This document shows, piece after piece, positions 59,201 to 64,000 of a DNA stretch of 64,000 bases (within the stretch, counting starts at the first letter, position 1; each line of letters starts with the position of its first letter). A program made the translations under genes and the position numbers. Source of the stretch: UBA12191 sp964422295 (GTDB lineage: Bacteria; Planctomycetota; UBA8108; UBA1146); NCBI GenBank assembly GCA_964422295.1, contig CAYRAM010000004.1, positions 1-64,000 of the forward strand. Direction: 5' to 3'. The notes below the pieces were generated by a model. That model ran no database searches, was not told where the DNA came from, and saw only the letters and a list, made by a program, of their open reading frames with translations.

Positions 59201-59557
59201 CAATAAATCATCATCAGGTGCACCGACGACAGCAAATTCTGGCGTAGAATCAACTGATGATCCAAATCCGTTACCAAATGCCAGACCAATTCCGATTAGA
59301 TCGGAAACGCCTGCACTGCATTCGTCGGGGATTCCATCAAGATTGCAATCTTCACTCGTAGCAAGTTCAAGATCACACTCATCAGGGATTTGATTTCCAT
59401 TGCAATCGTCACTGGTGCCCAGATCAATATCGCATTGGTCAGCGACACCATTCTGATTGCAGTCAACGGTGGGTTGACACTGGGCCATGATTGAGTTCTG
59501 GGCCAGAACCAACACACAAATGAATACACCTGTGTAAAGGGCGATACGGGGGAACAT
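44300..59557 (-). CDS. Giant secreted protein with 48 HYR domains (5085 aa)
   Basis: About 15.3 kb, the largest gene here. Start ATG at 59557, GGAGGT before it; signal peptide at about 1-26 (YTGVFICVLVLAQNSIMAQ). Order: three DCNxNG repeats; seven FG-GAP blades at about 85-450; five DCNxNG repeats; 48 HYR domains at about 546-4432, nearly all 81 residues with one conserved cysteine pair each; 30 DCNxNG repeats at about 4437-4990; a dockerin-like pair (RGDGNDDGIVNIADCIFLL, DTNDDGSVDVSDVISIL); and the ending CGVDPAA...CDSYNSCP. HYR domains are Ig-like and common in adhesion proteins, and the calcium repeats would stiffen the stalk. No catalytic domain, LPxTG or membrane anchor seen. Base composition is clearly more AT-rich than the housekeeping genes. 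Confidence 0.88.
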   Translation of the reverse strand: MFPRIALYTGVFICVLVLAQNSIMAQCQPTVDCNQNGVADQCDIDLGTSDDCNGNQIPDECDLELATSEDCNLDGIPDECSAGVSDLIGIGLAFGNGFGSSVDSTPEFAVVGAPDDDLLGTNTGSANIFKRTGTRWIEEMKIFGVSASLEDRFGSAVAIDGDLAAIGAPGKLQGRGAVLLYRRVGNGWWNYEGTLTAFDAPLGAAFGSALAIENETIFVGAPGAINGLGSGAVYVYTRQNGMWLQDQKLESAQLSDGDMLGCSVAVHDGTVVVGAPGHEADEVTNSGCILVFEESAGIFTESTLLTAATPSPFGSFGYSVDLNHDHLLVGSPGENVDQGAAYLHNRLAGLWINQQRIEPADADESGLFGAAVGLDVKTAVISAPAAGSDQGQVIILRKSGADWLRDDPISLLSEREPGELFGSSVSCQLPFLIVGSAGENSGQSLWISVFNDCNENLEDDICDVTQGLETDCNMNLIPDTCEITDGTKLDCDSNGVLDECQIDSGELLDCNMNGIPDDCDLSSGFSIDCNSDQIPDECQVDADPLFPSISNLPNPVNVSTDQGSCGAVVVWDEPIATDNCGIASFVSSHSSGSLFSTGLTEVTYTATDVSGNVTTSSFSVMITDDELPTLVGLQSQISVDSSEGVCELSVSWEDPTPVDNCGVQQVTSSAQPGDLFPIGSTVVSYTLIDINGNTSQVTMEVIVVDTANPLITGLPANIDLLTEPGACTRIVDWPEPQATDDCTVASFSSDITSGSAIGVGTTTVTYTVVDGGGNTISESFTVTISDEELPQYLSAPVDVIAGNDPGECQAQISWAPASVDDNCSVDTLVSSHQSGDTFPLGETLVTLTLTDVNGNQSEHAFTVTILDTEAPLLSNVPTDIVIDNDPAQCTAVVNWQLPEFSDNCGISQFEGSSNSGDAFPIGTTVVEYTLVDNAGNQTNAAFSITVNDTEMPILLGLPQDISVFNDLGQCGANVTWDAPTPWDNCELADFDASHEPGAFFEKGTTEVTYTVVDGMGLVTTGSFQITVDDDESPTISGMPADRTITADSGFCSAVHTWTPPIPSDNCEVVSFTATHQPGEAFPVGVTQVSYTVVDSMGMTISDQFSITVIDEEDPVIIRIPENIVLVADEGSCVKPVSWIAPDSQDNCAIEEFSISHVSGSDFPVGDTTVEISTSDIHGNTASANFVVTILDQETPLILDMPTNISVASNSIDCGTLVSWLEPIGSDNCSVNELSATATNGGYFPVGETTVTYSVFDASGNSNEASFVIEVRDETNPVFVSVPMGIEVQTDPVQCGAIVTWNPVTADDNCAVDTISGSHSSGMFFDPGTTTVNYIATDFHGNQKQHAFEVLVLDQEAPQIIGIDENIVVSNDLGQCGANVSWTEPEAVDNCSVLSLAHSIPSGAFFSIGSTHVEYLAVDNSGNETVKSFTITVEDAELPMFLEIPDLVVGSTSEGNCEGAVTWEILTASDNCLVESITLTHESGSIFPIGDTTVSATLTDINENQVVTDFTVRIEDDELPQIVGMPTDQFMVTEVGECGAVVDWAIPDSMDNCAVSEFSSSHVPGSFFDRGTTVVSYTVSDMSGNIHTDSFEVNIVDLEVPVIHGDLQDIVAIADPGLCSTTISWIDPTAEDNCSVQTFLSNHSPGDSFTSGVTTVAYTAQDPTGNISTVQFNVTILDEENPSIVSFPSPIDVGTDLDQCGASIAWTEPQLLDNCDMGVVESNFQSGDTFPIGTTIVTYNISDASGNTISESFTVTVTDVQTPQFLNSIGSSVIETDLGECGAVHTWGVPEVLENCPGVEMTSSHNPGDFFSTGLTVVNYTATDAVGHTSSLMFTVVVQDTENPVLTGMPIDMTVETELDTCGSAVEWIAPQASDNCTVLEFSSNHNSGDVFPLGTTTVSYSTTDSSGNNATGSFEIMIVDQQAPAITNVPQSVTLNSQAGQCGSLHAWDLPLFTDNCPDHQMVASHNPGDYFEVGSTTVTFTATDSSGNITEAEFVVTVVDNESPQIMGVPSDLVLIADQGMCSTQATWEAPSSVDNCAIQDFTLSHTSGMEFQVGATTVEIATSDIHGNQTTAAFLVTVLDQELPQVVNLPADISLEADSDSCGATATWTEPTASDNCEVATMTTEKINGGVYPVGVTPVTYVVTDGSGNTHQSTFQIEVVDTTAPGLIGVPVGFEVSNDLGECGAIVNWAEVTGDDNCGILSIVTTHEPGSFFEKGTTQVDYLITDLHENQTAVSFDVIVHDNENPVINGIDSGIVVSNDLDQCGAVVTWEVPVPADNCAVDSMSSTLVPGTFFSVGSTIVTYSALDTSGNGIQKSFTVTVEDAEVPAFIDLPVLVVANTTAGVCDGIASWSEITATDNCQVETIISSHSSGDTFPLGDTTVTTTINDIHGNQFASDFTVRIEDTEAPQLLNMPTSLVTTTDLGVCGAVVDWVVPTPSDNCQINEITGSHTPGTYFDQGTTLVSYTVTDLSGNAHTESFEVSVVDLEVPVIVSGPLDIQGISDPGSCGTLISWTEPIAEDNCAIHDFKPNHYPGEFFEVGTTTVSYTAVDSTGNISTHQFNVTIEDVESPTISVIPGDITIDTDFNQCTSLVTWEEPSYADNCGILSVQSSISSGSIFNLGDTTVTYTVTDLSGLESSASFQVTVIDQQLPVFDAAPSNAVITTDAGICQSVHLWDVPTVSENCPGLEVTSSHQPGDLFDIGLTIVNYTATDAAGNASNLMFTVIVQDEELPLITGLPGNLTIPADQGACGAIVDWQSPQASDNCTINSFTSDASPGDFFPLGPSTVTYTATDSAGLITTSSFMITVEDLQSPVITGVPQSLTINTQSGQCGSLHAWDQPTASDNCPEFEYTSSHQPGDFFEIGSTMVSFTAMDTSGNITIEEFLLTVVDNESPLITDLPSNISMNTDFNQCNAVVNWPEPTFSDNCAVSSSQINIPSGSTFEVGTTTVTYSVIDTAGHETTASFEVSITDQQVPLIENTPQNAVLSTEPGTCQVVHEWIPPTVTDNCPGVIVTSSHQSGDSFPLGLNIVTYQATDAYGQSREAMFTVVVQDHENPVLSGMPEDIVLENDLDQCGAIYEWVEPITTDNCPNFGVSITHPSGTFFDLGMTTVTYTVSDSSGNTVSSSFNVTVVDLQLPQFISVPQTVAINTDPGVCGASHSWDQPQIFDNCEEINVAYSHQPGYVFPVGETLVTCTAQDLTGNVISTNFTVTVSDFEDPDFENIPQTLVVNTEPGLCDAEVNWIAPVAVDNCEVLSHSSSHQPGERFSIGETTVTLYANDIYGNEFNTSFVIVVQDLEAPVISQVPESVTIQSITGFCGGAHHWSVPTVTDNCDTLEPTSDFLSGHFFPIGTTTVEYSATDAAGNATTSAFTVTVEDVEAPVFTSISSDYTVSADADQCGAVVTWPEATASDNCGIESISYDRINGLFLELGEYPVNVVVVDLNGLESSHQFVITVADDSPPTIHDMPANIVITASEGQCGEVVSWNEPTTTDNCPGRLLASNIPSGSFFLSGTTIVSYVATDPSGNSTTETFTVTVLDDQSPTLSGIPADITVTNDLGMCGAQVSWTPATASDNCWIQDYTSSMNPGDLFGLGSTVVEMQASDASGNIATGSFVVTVTESEGPEIVNLPDTVTVSSDPGMCGAIATWPEPFAVDNCAMDSLVSNIANGSYLSVGQHEITYTATDNVANSTTASFIVEVIDVEDPVLLSVPSSVQLNTEDGACNAIVTWNQIQATDNCGIQEITSTHESGSYFDKGTTVVEQQVIDLSGNSVVHQFEVVVIDNQLPQFTSSMTDLSIESNSGVCGAISSWVEPEISDNCSISSVVKSHESGSFFDVGQTMVNYTLTDSSGNQSNLEFMVTVTDTEAPVIAGLSNVITANNDPGSCGASVFWDAPIVSDNCAVDNLASTHQPGDVFPIGNTVVTYSASDTAEIVSTFEFMVTVVDNEAPQFSNLPDLGIIGTDPGSCGAVVSWSSPTVTDNCQVTELTSNTQNGSFLEAGDHTIVFTATDVYGNHSSGEFSVSIVDSEPPLITGLPVLVEGQTDIDSCTGSVTWDEPVVSDNCPQHSVESTHLSGATFDLGTTQVTYIATDLQGNNQSVSFEVVITDGHGPEFSGVPTDVSVNTDTDSCLAVVSWAEPSIFDHCGDYSLEKSHESGAGFSVGTTQVTYTATDLAGNITQVGFSINVADLQAPLITSIPENQSLVAPVNECSVIANWAAPTAEDNCEVSSIVTSHQSGALYPAGVNNVEIAVTDSNGNVSTASFQITVIDTTLPLITGMPTDISTVSDPTICGAVITWVEPSFIENCELIQTESTHIPGTVFPVGLTVVTYVATDQSGNSSSESFNVTVSDIEAPTIQIPVPVVVEAPVGTCETYVEVSQLDVFDRCGVTEITNSFNGTSDASGVYPRGDTLIDWVVSDGSGNTSTVTGIVTVVVNGPDCNENGIPDVCDISEDTSSDCNLDGVPDDCQADCDGDGILDICEINQGLVLDCDNDGVPDDCQISSGIAADCDNDGLIDSCEIATGSGIDCDDSGVLDSCEILQGTATDCNSNGQPDVCDIAIGVESDCNSDGIVDSCQISNGSEPDCNNDGIIDSCELANGTASDCNENGSLDVCDLFNGNASDCNQNEIPDSCDLSSGIDFDCNTNGQLDVCDIEAGLLDDCDLNNVPDACDVANGGVPDCNGNGIPDSCDLSSGSSQDCDNSGVADSCEVASGATPDCNGNGVPDSCDLAAGTVDCDSNGVPDSCQIVSGESSDCNGNGTPDACDIASGTTLDCNENGVPDSCEVANGQVSDCNDNGIPDSCDVESGLEADCNSSGVPDSCEVTSGTALDCNSNGIPDSCDIASGEWPDCDSDGNIDSCEILVGSALDCNGTGIPDSCEVLSGAVNDCDGNLIPDSCDLASGVLSDCDQNGTPDSCDILAGGVEDCDGNQIPDSCDLQNGLLEDCNQNSIPDSCEVATGQTADCDFNGIPDSCDIADGTLPDENADGVPDQCQLNFLRGDGNDDGIVNIADCIFLLQGLFANGLDSTCKDAADTNDDGSVDVSDVISILGFQFNGTAPPPAPYPNCGVDPAAGTSLGCDSYNSCP
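44583..46247 (-). repeat. Thirty tandem DCNxNGxxDxC repeats
   Basis: Units of 18-19 residues (54-57 bp) of the form D-C-D/N-x-N/D-G-x-x-D-x-C-x-I/L/V-x-x-G. Each contains a D-x-N-x-D/N-G-x-x-D loop of the thrombospondin-3/EF-like calcium type and two cysteines. The final unit has lost the first cysteine (DENADGVPDQC) and leads into the dockerin-like region. Confidence 0.9.
50870..56215 (-). repeat. Two head-to-tail 11-HYR-domain super-repeats
   Basis: HYR domains 8-18 (56215-53543) and 19-29 (53542-50870) match domain for domain, each block being exactly 2673 bp (11 x 243). Examples: FTVRIEDDELP and FTVRIEDTEAP end domains 12 and 23; VVSYTVSDMSGNIHTDSFEV and LVSYTVTDLSGNAHTESFEV lie in 13 and 24; QCGSLHAWDLP and QCGSLHAWDQP are in 18 and 29. 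Domains 30-33 look like a third, partial copy of the last four (15-18 and 26-29). Confidence 0.88.
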
Positions 59558-59657
59558 CGTACCTCCATTCGGAATGAGGGAAGAACAGGGGTTTCTATCC
59601 TCAGACCGTGATTTGTTGCTTGCGGCAAATTTTCGCCACAAAAGTAGGGGATTTATC

Positions 59658-59683
59658 CGGGCAACCCAAAAGGGTCGCCCGGT
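59658..59683 (-). terminator. Hairpin after the right-edge giant gene
   Basis: On the minus strand CCGGGCGACCC-TTTT-GGGTTGCCCGG forms an 11-bp stem with one or two G-U pairs. It is followed by ATAAAT rather than a U run, so termination is likely but may be partial; the next giant gene starts only about 100 bases downstream. Confidence 0.55.
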
Positions 59684-59704
59684 AATTTGTCAGTTATTTA
59701 AAAT

Positions 59705-62700
59705 TCAGGGACAGTTGGCGTAACTATCGCAGCCGAGGCCACTCTCTCCATCAGGATCTATTCCACAGGTACCGAATGGCGCTGCAGGAGGATCTGATGC
59801 TTGGAAGAGGTACATCAACAGGCTAATCGTATCGCTAACATCGATTTGCTCGTCGTCATTGATATCAGCACTGTCGAGGCATGTCGGAGTTGGACCAGTA
59901 CCGATCCAGTATTGCAAGACAAAGATCGGATCTGTCACATCGACGCTTCCACTGACATTGACATCGCCACGCTGGAACTGAGTCTCGCACTCGTCTGGTA
60001 TCGTGTTTCCGTTAGTGTCGAGGCTCGCACCGGTAGCGATATCGCAATCATCTGGAATGCCATTTGTATTACAGTCAGTTTCACAATCATCTGGAATTCC
60101 ATTGGAGTTGCAGTCGGTAGCAGCACCACTGCCAATTTCGCAAACATCAAAAAGACCATTTCCATTACAGTCCGTTTGATCGACATTGACAGTAATCAAC
60201 TGCTGAGCAGTGACTTCATTGCCACTTGTATCAACAATTGTCCATGTGATGAGGGTATCACCGAGAGGATAAGTGCCATTAGCGTTAGCTTCTCCGGTGA
60301 AACTGTTAGTTACGGATTCTACCGCGCAGTTATCGGAAGTCACCGGCCTTGGAACATCAATTGTGGCGTCGCATGTTGAATGATCAGCGTCAACCAAAAT
60401 GTTACTAGGATCAACAATCGCCGGATTCTCAGCATCAGTCACTGTGACGGTGAATGATTCGATGACCACGTTATCAGAAGAATCAGTTAAGGTAAGGACT
60501 ACCTCAGTTTCACCCACAGGGAAGAAATCATTCGGATTGTGAGAAGGAACAAGTGTAGCATCGCAGTTATCCACTACTCCGAAAGCACTCCAGGTAACTT
60601 CTGCTCCACATTCACCAGAATCATTCACTGCTTGAAGATCTACCCTATTACCAAGAAGTATTGGTAACTGGGTGTCCAGAACAGTAACAGTAAACTCGCC
60701 AGTTGTGCTGTTTCCGGAATCATCAACAGCAGTGACTGTGACAACTGTCGGGCCAATCGGGAAACTGGTTCCTGACTCAGGGCTGACAGTCACAGTAACA
60801 TTTCCACTATTGTCGATTGCAGAGTGAGCTGGCCACGATACCGTTGCGCCACACTGATTTAGGTCATTTTCAACGGTGATGTCCGATGAAAGATTGGTGA
60901 TAACAGGATTCTGATTATCCACCACTGTGACTTCAAAGGTATTTGTAGACGAGTTGCCTGCTAAGTCTGTTGCGGTAGCAGTAACAACCGTTGTACCGAT
61001 TGGGAAGTCACTACCACTTGGTGGGACCACCACCAAATTCGGCAGTAAATCGCAGTTGTCAGTAGCAACTGGTCCAGACCAATTCACCTCAGCATGGTCT
61101 GAGTCCTCTTCAGTATTAACAGTAATGTCTGAAGGCATGTTTGTGAGATTGGGACTATCCACATCGACTACTGTGATTGTGAAACTAGCAGACGCTTCGT
61201 TTCCTGAGTTATCTGTTGCTGTGTAAGTAACCACCGTTTGTCCGACTGCGTAGAATCCACCATTCTCCGAACTTGTAATGGGGCTAAGTGCGTGACAGTA
61301 ATCAGTTGCTGTTGGTTCACTCCAGTTGACGAGAGCACCACAATCACCAGGATCATTGGAAACAGTGATGTCAGCGGGAATCTGATGAAGCATGGGAGCC
61401 TCATTATCCACCACAGTCACATCAAAGCTTGCAGAAACAGTATTGCCACTTGGATCGACTGCTGTGTATGTCACAGTCGTGGTACCTAGTTGGAAATTAG
61501 TGTTCGGCTGAACATCAGGAGATATATCTGCCTGGCAATTATCTGTAGCAGTAGGTTCTGTCCAGGTGACTTCCGCGCTGCAAGTTTCGGGATCAGTCCC
61601 TACTGTAATGTTTTGTGGAATATCGATGATCTCTGGATTTTCATTGTCTAGCACGGTTACTGAGAACGATTGACTATGCGTATTTCCATGAACATCTGAT
61701 GTCGTGTACGTAACTGTCGTATTGCCAACCAGGAACGTATCTCCAGGGAGATGTGTTGAGGTTGTCGAATCAATCTGATTACAGTTGTCGAATGGCTGAG
61801 GATCTTGCCATTGCACCATTGCCGAACACTGCCCTGGATCTGTATTGACCGTGATATCTTCAGGTATTTGATCAAATTGAGGATCTTGATTATCCACAAC
61901 TGTCACTACAAAACTCGCAGTGCTAATGTTGTCGTTCTCATCAAGGGCTGTGTATGTCACAACTGTTTGAGCAACACTGAAGAAACTATTATTGGCGAAG
62001 TTCGGATCAAAAGAGATGATTTCGCAGTTGTCGCTGGTACTAGGCTCACTCCACATGACCATTGCGCCACACTGATCAAGATCGTTGAAGACAGTAATGT
62101 TTTCAGGAATCCCAGTAATCTCTGGATTTTGATCATCGGTAACTGTAATGGTGAAAGAAGTGACCGCAGTATTGTCGTTATTGTCCGTGACGCTTAGTTC
62201 GACAGTTGTCAATCCAACAGGGAACAACTCACCAGATGTATGACTCAAAGTAATTCCACCATGACCACAAGGATCTTCCGCTGCCGGTGCGTCCCACTCT
62301 ACAATTGCACCACAAACGTCAAGGTCGGTGTTTGTAGCAACATTCATAGGAACAGAAGTGAATTCAGGCAACTCATTATCAGTGATGGTGATTTGGAATG
62401 TTCCCGAGGTGGGGTTTCCGTAGAAATCGACCACGGTGTAAGTCACCACGGTAGTTCCAACAGGGTACTCAGCAAGTGATTGGAAATCTGAGGTAGGAAT
62501 CCCTGCTTCACAGTTATCAATGGCTGTCGGTGCAGTCCACTCAACGATTGCACCACAAACACCAGCATCGGTATTCTGCTGTATATCAGTAGGCATAGAA
62601 ATGAGTTGTGGAGCTTGAACGTCATTGACTGTCACGGTGAAACTCTGGCTTGAGGAATTGTCATCTGTATCGGTCACAGTGTATGTAACGGTCGTAATGC

Positions 62701-64000
62701 CTACTGGGAAGAGATCTCCAGGACCATGAGTTGATGTAATCACGGGTGCATTATCGCAATTGTCATTTGCAGTAGGGGCTGTCCAGTTGACATTCGCACC
62801 GCAAACATCGAGATCATTTCCAACCGTCAGATTGCCCGGTACTCCGGAAAGTACCGGTGACTCATCGTCCAAAATGGTGACTTCGAAAGACTCCGTGAGT
62901 TCATTCGCCGAGTTGTCGATGGCGACAAGCATCACCGTTGTGGTACCAACTGGGAAAGGGTCACCACTGTTGTGAGTACTGGTGAATGCAGTTACTACAC
63001 AGTTATCAGACGCCTCAGGGGCTTCCCATATAACCACTGCCCCGCAATCACCCATATCATTCGATTGGGTGATGTCTGCCGGAACATTGGTAATCTGTGG
63101 AAGTTCCTGATCTTGTACAGTGACAATGAAGCTCTGGGAACTAGAGTTACCATGAATGTCAGTCACTGTGTACGTCACAGGAGTATCACCAATGGGCAGC
63201 ATTGCACCGCTCACCACATCTGCTTCAAGACTTAAGACTGCGCAGTTATCAGAAGTGTTTGGTTCTATCCATGAGGTTGTCCCCAAGCAAATACCGGGCT
63301 CTGTACCAACCGTCACACGAGGCGGAAGATTGGTAATCACGGGAGCTTCCAAATCGGTGACAGTGATATTCATCACTTGCTCAGTGACATTTCCGTTCAC
63401 ATCAGTCAGAGTGAATGTGACCGGTGTCATGCCGACATCAAAGTGCTCACCAGGCTGTCTATTTGTAGTAATTCCTGCGACGCCACAATTGTCAGACCCT
63501 TGTGCGTCTTCCCATTGTGCAACTGCTGAACAGAGTCCAGGCTCCGCAATCAAATCGATGTTAGCTGGGAATGAGGTGAAGACGGGCATTTCTGCATCCG
63601 TCACTACGACGTCAAAGCTTTCAGTGGTCACATTGAAGTGAATGTCCGTCGTGGTGATGGTTACCGTAGTCGATCCAAGATCGAAGATTTCACCAGATTG
63701 GTGTGTGCTCTCGTAACTGAGGATTCCACAGTTGTCTGAAGCACTCGGATCTTCCCAGTGGGCAGCAGCGTTGCACTGACCCGTCTCGGTATTGACTTCA
63801 ACAACTTCTGGAACAGGCTCAATCACCGGCATTTCATCGTCCGCGACGGTGATCACAAAGCTGTGCATCGTCGAGTTTCCATTGATGTCGGTAGCTGTGT
63901 ACGTCACTTCAGTAACGCCCACGCCAAACTCTGTGCCACGAAGATTGCTGGTCGAGAGACTAAAGATCCCACAGTTGTCATCAACTACAGGAACTTCCCA
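59705..64000 (-). CDS. Giant HYR / dockerin-like protein, C-terminal part
   Basis: The frame is open through the right edge (the last 26 codons of the window read on without a stop or signal peptide), so at least 1431 residues and an incomplete N-terminus. Present: part of one HYR domain, 15 complete HYR domains of about 81 residues, four DCNxNG repeats (about 59980-60175), a dockerin-like pair (RGDVNVSGSVDVTDPIFVL, DINDDEQIDVSDTISLL) and the ending CGIDPDG...CDSYANCP. The fourth-from-last and third-from-last domains (12 and 13 of those complete here) have each lost one of the two conserved cysteines. By analogy a propeller and signal peptide should lie beyond 64000. Confidence 0.85.
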   Translation of the reverse strand, partial: WEVPVVDDNCGIFSLSTSNLRGTEFGVGVTEVTYTATDINGNSTMHSFVITVADDEMPVIEPVPEVVEVNTETGQCNAAAHWEDPSASDNCGILSYESTHQSGEIFDLGSTTVTITTTDIHFNVTTESFDVVVTDAEMPVFTSFPANIDLIAEPGLCSAVAQWEDAQGSDNCGVAGITTNRQPGEHFDVGMTPVTFTLTDVNGNVTEQVMNITVTDLEAPVITNLPPRVTVGTEPGICLGTTSWIEPNTSDNCAVLSLEADVVSGAMLPIGDTPVTYTVTDIHGNSSSQSFIVTVQDQELPQITNVPADITQSNDMGDCGAVVIWEAPEASDNCVVTAFTSTHNSGDPFPVGTTTVMLVAIDNSANELTESFEVTILDDESPVLSGVPGNLTVGNDLDVCGANVNWTAPTANDNCDNAPVITSTHGPGDLFPVGITTVTYTVTDTDDNSSSQSFTVTVNDVQAPQLISMPTDIQQNTDAGVCGAIVEWTAPTAIDNCEAGIPTSDFQSLAEYPVGTTVVTYTVVDFYGNPTSGTFQITITDNELPEFTSVPMNVATNTDLDVCGAIVEWDAPAAEDPCGHGGITLSHTSGELFPVGLTTVELSVTDNNDNTAVTSFTITVTDDQNPEITGIPENITVFNDLDQCGAMVMWSEPSTSDNCEIISFDPNFANNSFFSVAQTVVTYTALDENDNISTASFVVTVVDNQDPQFDQIPEDITVNTDPGQCSAMVQWQDPQPFDNCNQIDSTTSTHLPGDTFLVGNTTVTYTTSDVHGNTHSQSFSVTVLDNENPEIIDIPQNITVGTDPETCSAEVTWTEPTATDNCQADISPDVQPNTNFQLGTTTVTYTAVDPSGNTVSASFDVTVVDNEAPMLHQIPADITVSNDPGDCGALVNWSEPTATDYCHALSPITSSENGGFYAVGQTVVTYTATDNSGNEASASFTITVVDVDSPNLTNMPSDITVNTEEDSDHAEVNWSGPVATDNCDLLPNLVVVPPSGSDFPIGTTVVTATATDLAGNSSTNTFEVTVVDNQNPVITNLSSDITVENDLNQCGATVSWPAHSAIDNSGNVTVTVSPESGTSFPIGPTVVTVTAVDDSGNSTTGEFTVTVLDTQLPILLGNRVDLQAVNDSGECGAEVTWSAFGVVDNCDATLVPSHNPNDFFPVGETEVVLTLTDSSDNVVIESFTVTVTDAENPAIVDPSNILVDADHSTCDATIDVPRPVTSDNCAVESVTNSFTGEANANGTYPLGDTLITWTIVDTSGNEVTAQQLITVNVDQTDCNGNGLFDVCEIGSGAATDCNSNGIPDDCETDCNTNGIPDDCDIATGASLDTNGNTIPDECETQFQRGDVNVSGSVDVTDPIFVLQYWIGTGPTPTCLDSADINDDEQIDVSDTISLLMYLFQASDPPAAPFGTCGIDPDGESGLGCDSYANCP

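Noticed and set aside
32196..63641. Many plus-strand open frames with SGIPLPLQS-like or SVTVTVK-like repeats opposite the giant genes
   Set aside because: They are antisense shadows of the repetitive coding strand, without ribosome sites or known domains.
31979..64000. Sortase (LPxTG) or PEP-CTERM anchors on the giant proteins
   Set aside because: No such motif or C-terminal membrane helix is present; the proteins end in the cysteine/proline signature.
1..64000. Insertion sequences, integrases, phage genes, toxin-antitoxin pairs, tRNA genes
   Set aside because: None was recognised on either strand.

Overview
The window looks like a chromosomal piece of a marine-type Planctomycetota bacterium or a close relative. 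This is an inference. It rests on the secreted proteins built from DCNxNGxxDxC calcium-type repeats, HYR domains, FG-GAP propellers and dockerin-like C-termini, together with a conventional bacterial housekeeping complement. No rRNA, tRNA, insertion sequence, prophage, integrase or CRISPR array was recognised.

Left part (1-5.3 kb): the 5' end of rimO reads off the left edge. A DUF2891 protein and a small secreted protein with a cohesin-like and a dockerin-like domain follow. Next come three related small lipoproteins (two on the minus strand, one on the plus strand) around a small membrane protein, and a short exostosin-like protein.

Housekeeping block (5.4-13.5 kb, minus strand): transcription runs SDR oxidoreductase, tpiA, secG, yicC, gmk, rpoZ, coaC, coaB, ftsK with short gaps or overlaps from tpiA onward. 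CoaC and CoaB are separate genes joined by a GTGA overlap. SecG and FtsK both carry very acidic low-complexity segments.

Middle (13.6-31.9 kb): a BtpA-family gene; two overlapping genes of unknown function; a plus-strand operon of a gamma-carbonic-anhydrase-like protein, tsaB, alr and a large AsmA-like protein; a stand-alone response regulator receiver; a bifunctional ftcD; an anchored coiled-coil protein; a tandem ACT protein; a possible structured small RNA ending in a strong minus-strand terminator; a cytochrome c lipoprotein; a family 2 glycosyltransferase; a patatin; a secreted endonuclease/exonuclease/phosphatase protein; a triple CC-x-x-C repeat protein of TRASH/YHS type; and a small acidic protein.

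Right half (32-64 kb, minus strand): four giant secreted paralogues lie head to tail, of 2037, 1823, 5085 and at least 1431 residues. The three complete ones share one layout: signal peptide, short DCNxNG repeats, seven-bladed FG-GAP propeller, DCNxNG repeats, HYR array (11, 11 and 48 domains), DCNxNG repeats, dockerin-like pair, and a C-terminal CGVD...CDSY..CP signature. The fourth runs off the right edge. The largest carries an exact 11-domain (2673 bp) higher-order duplication, and the 2037-residue protein carries recent near-identical 711-bp and 168-bp duplications. The best candidate for an undescribed system is this array of giant, apparently expanding adhesins. Its shared C-terminal module also occurs on the small cohesin-like protein near the left edge, which suggests a common cell-surface attachment or assembly mechanism.
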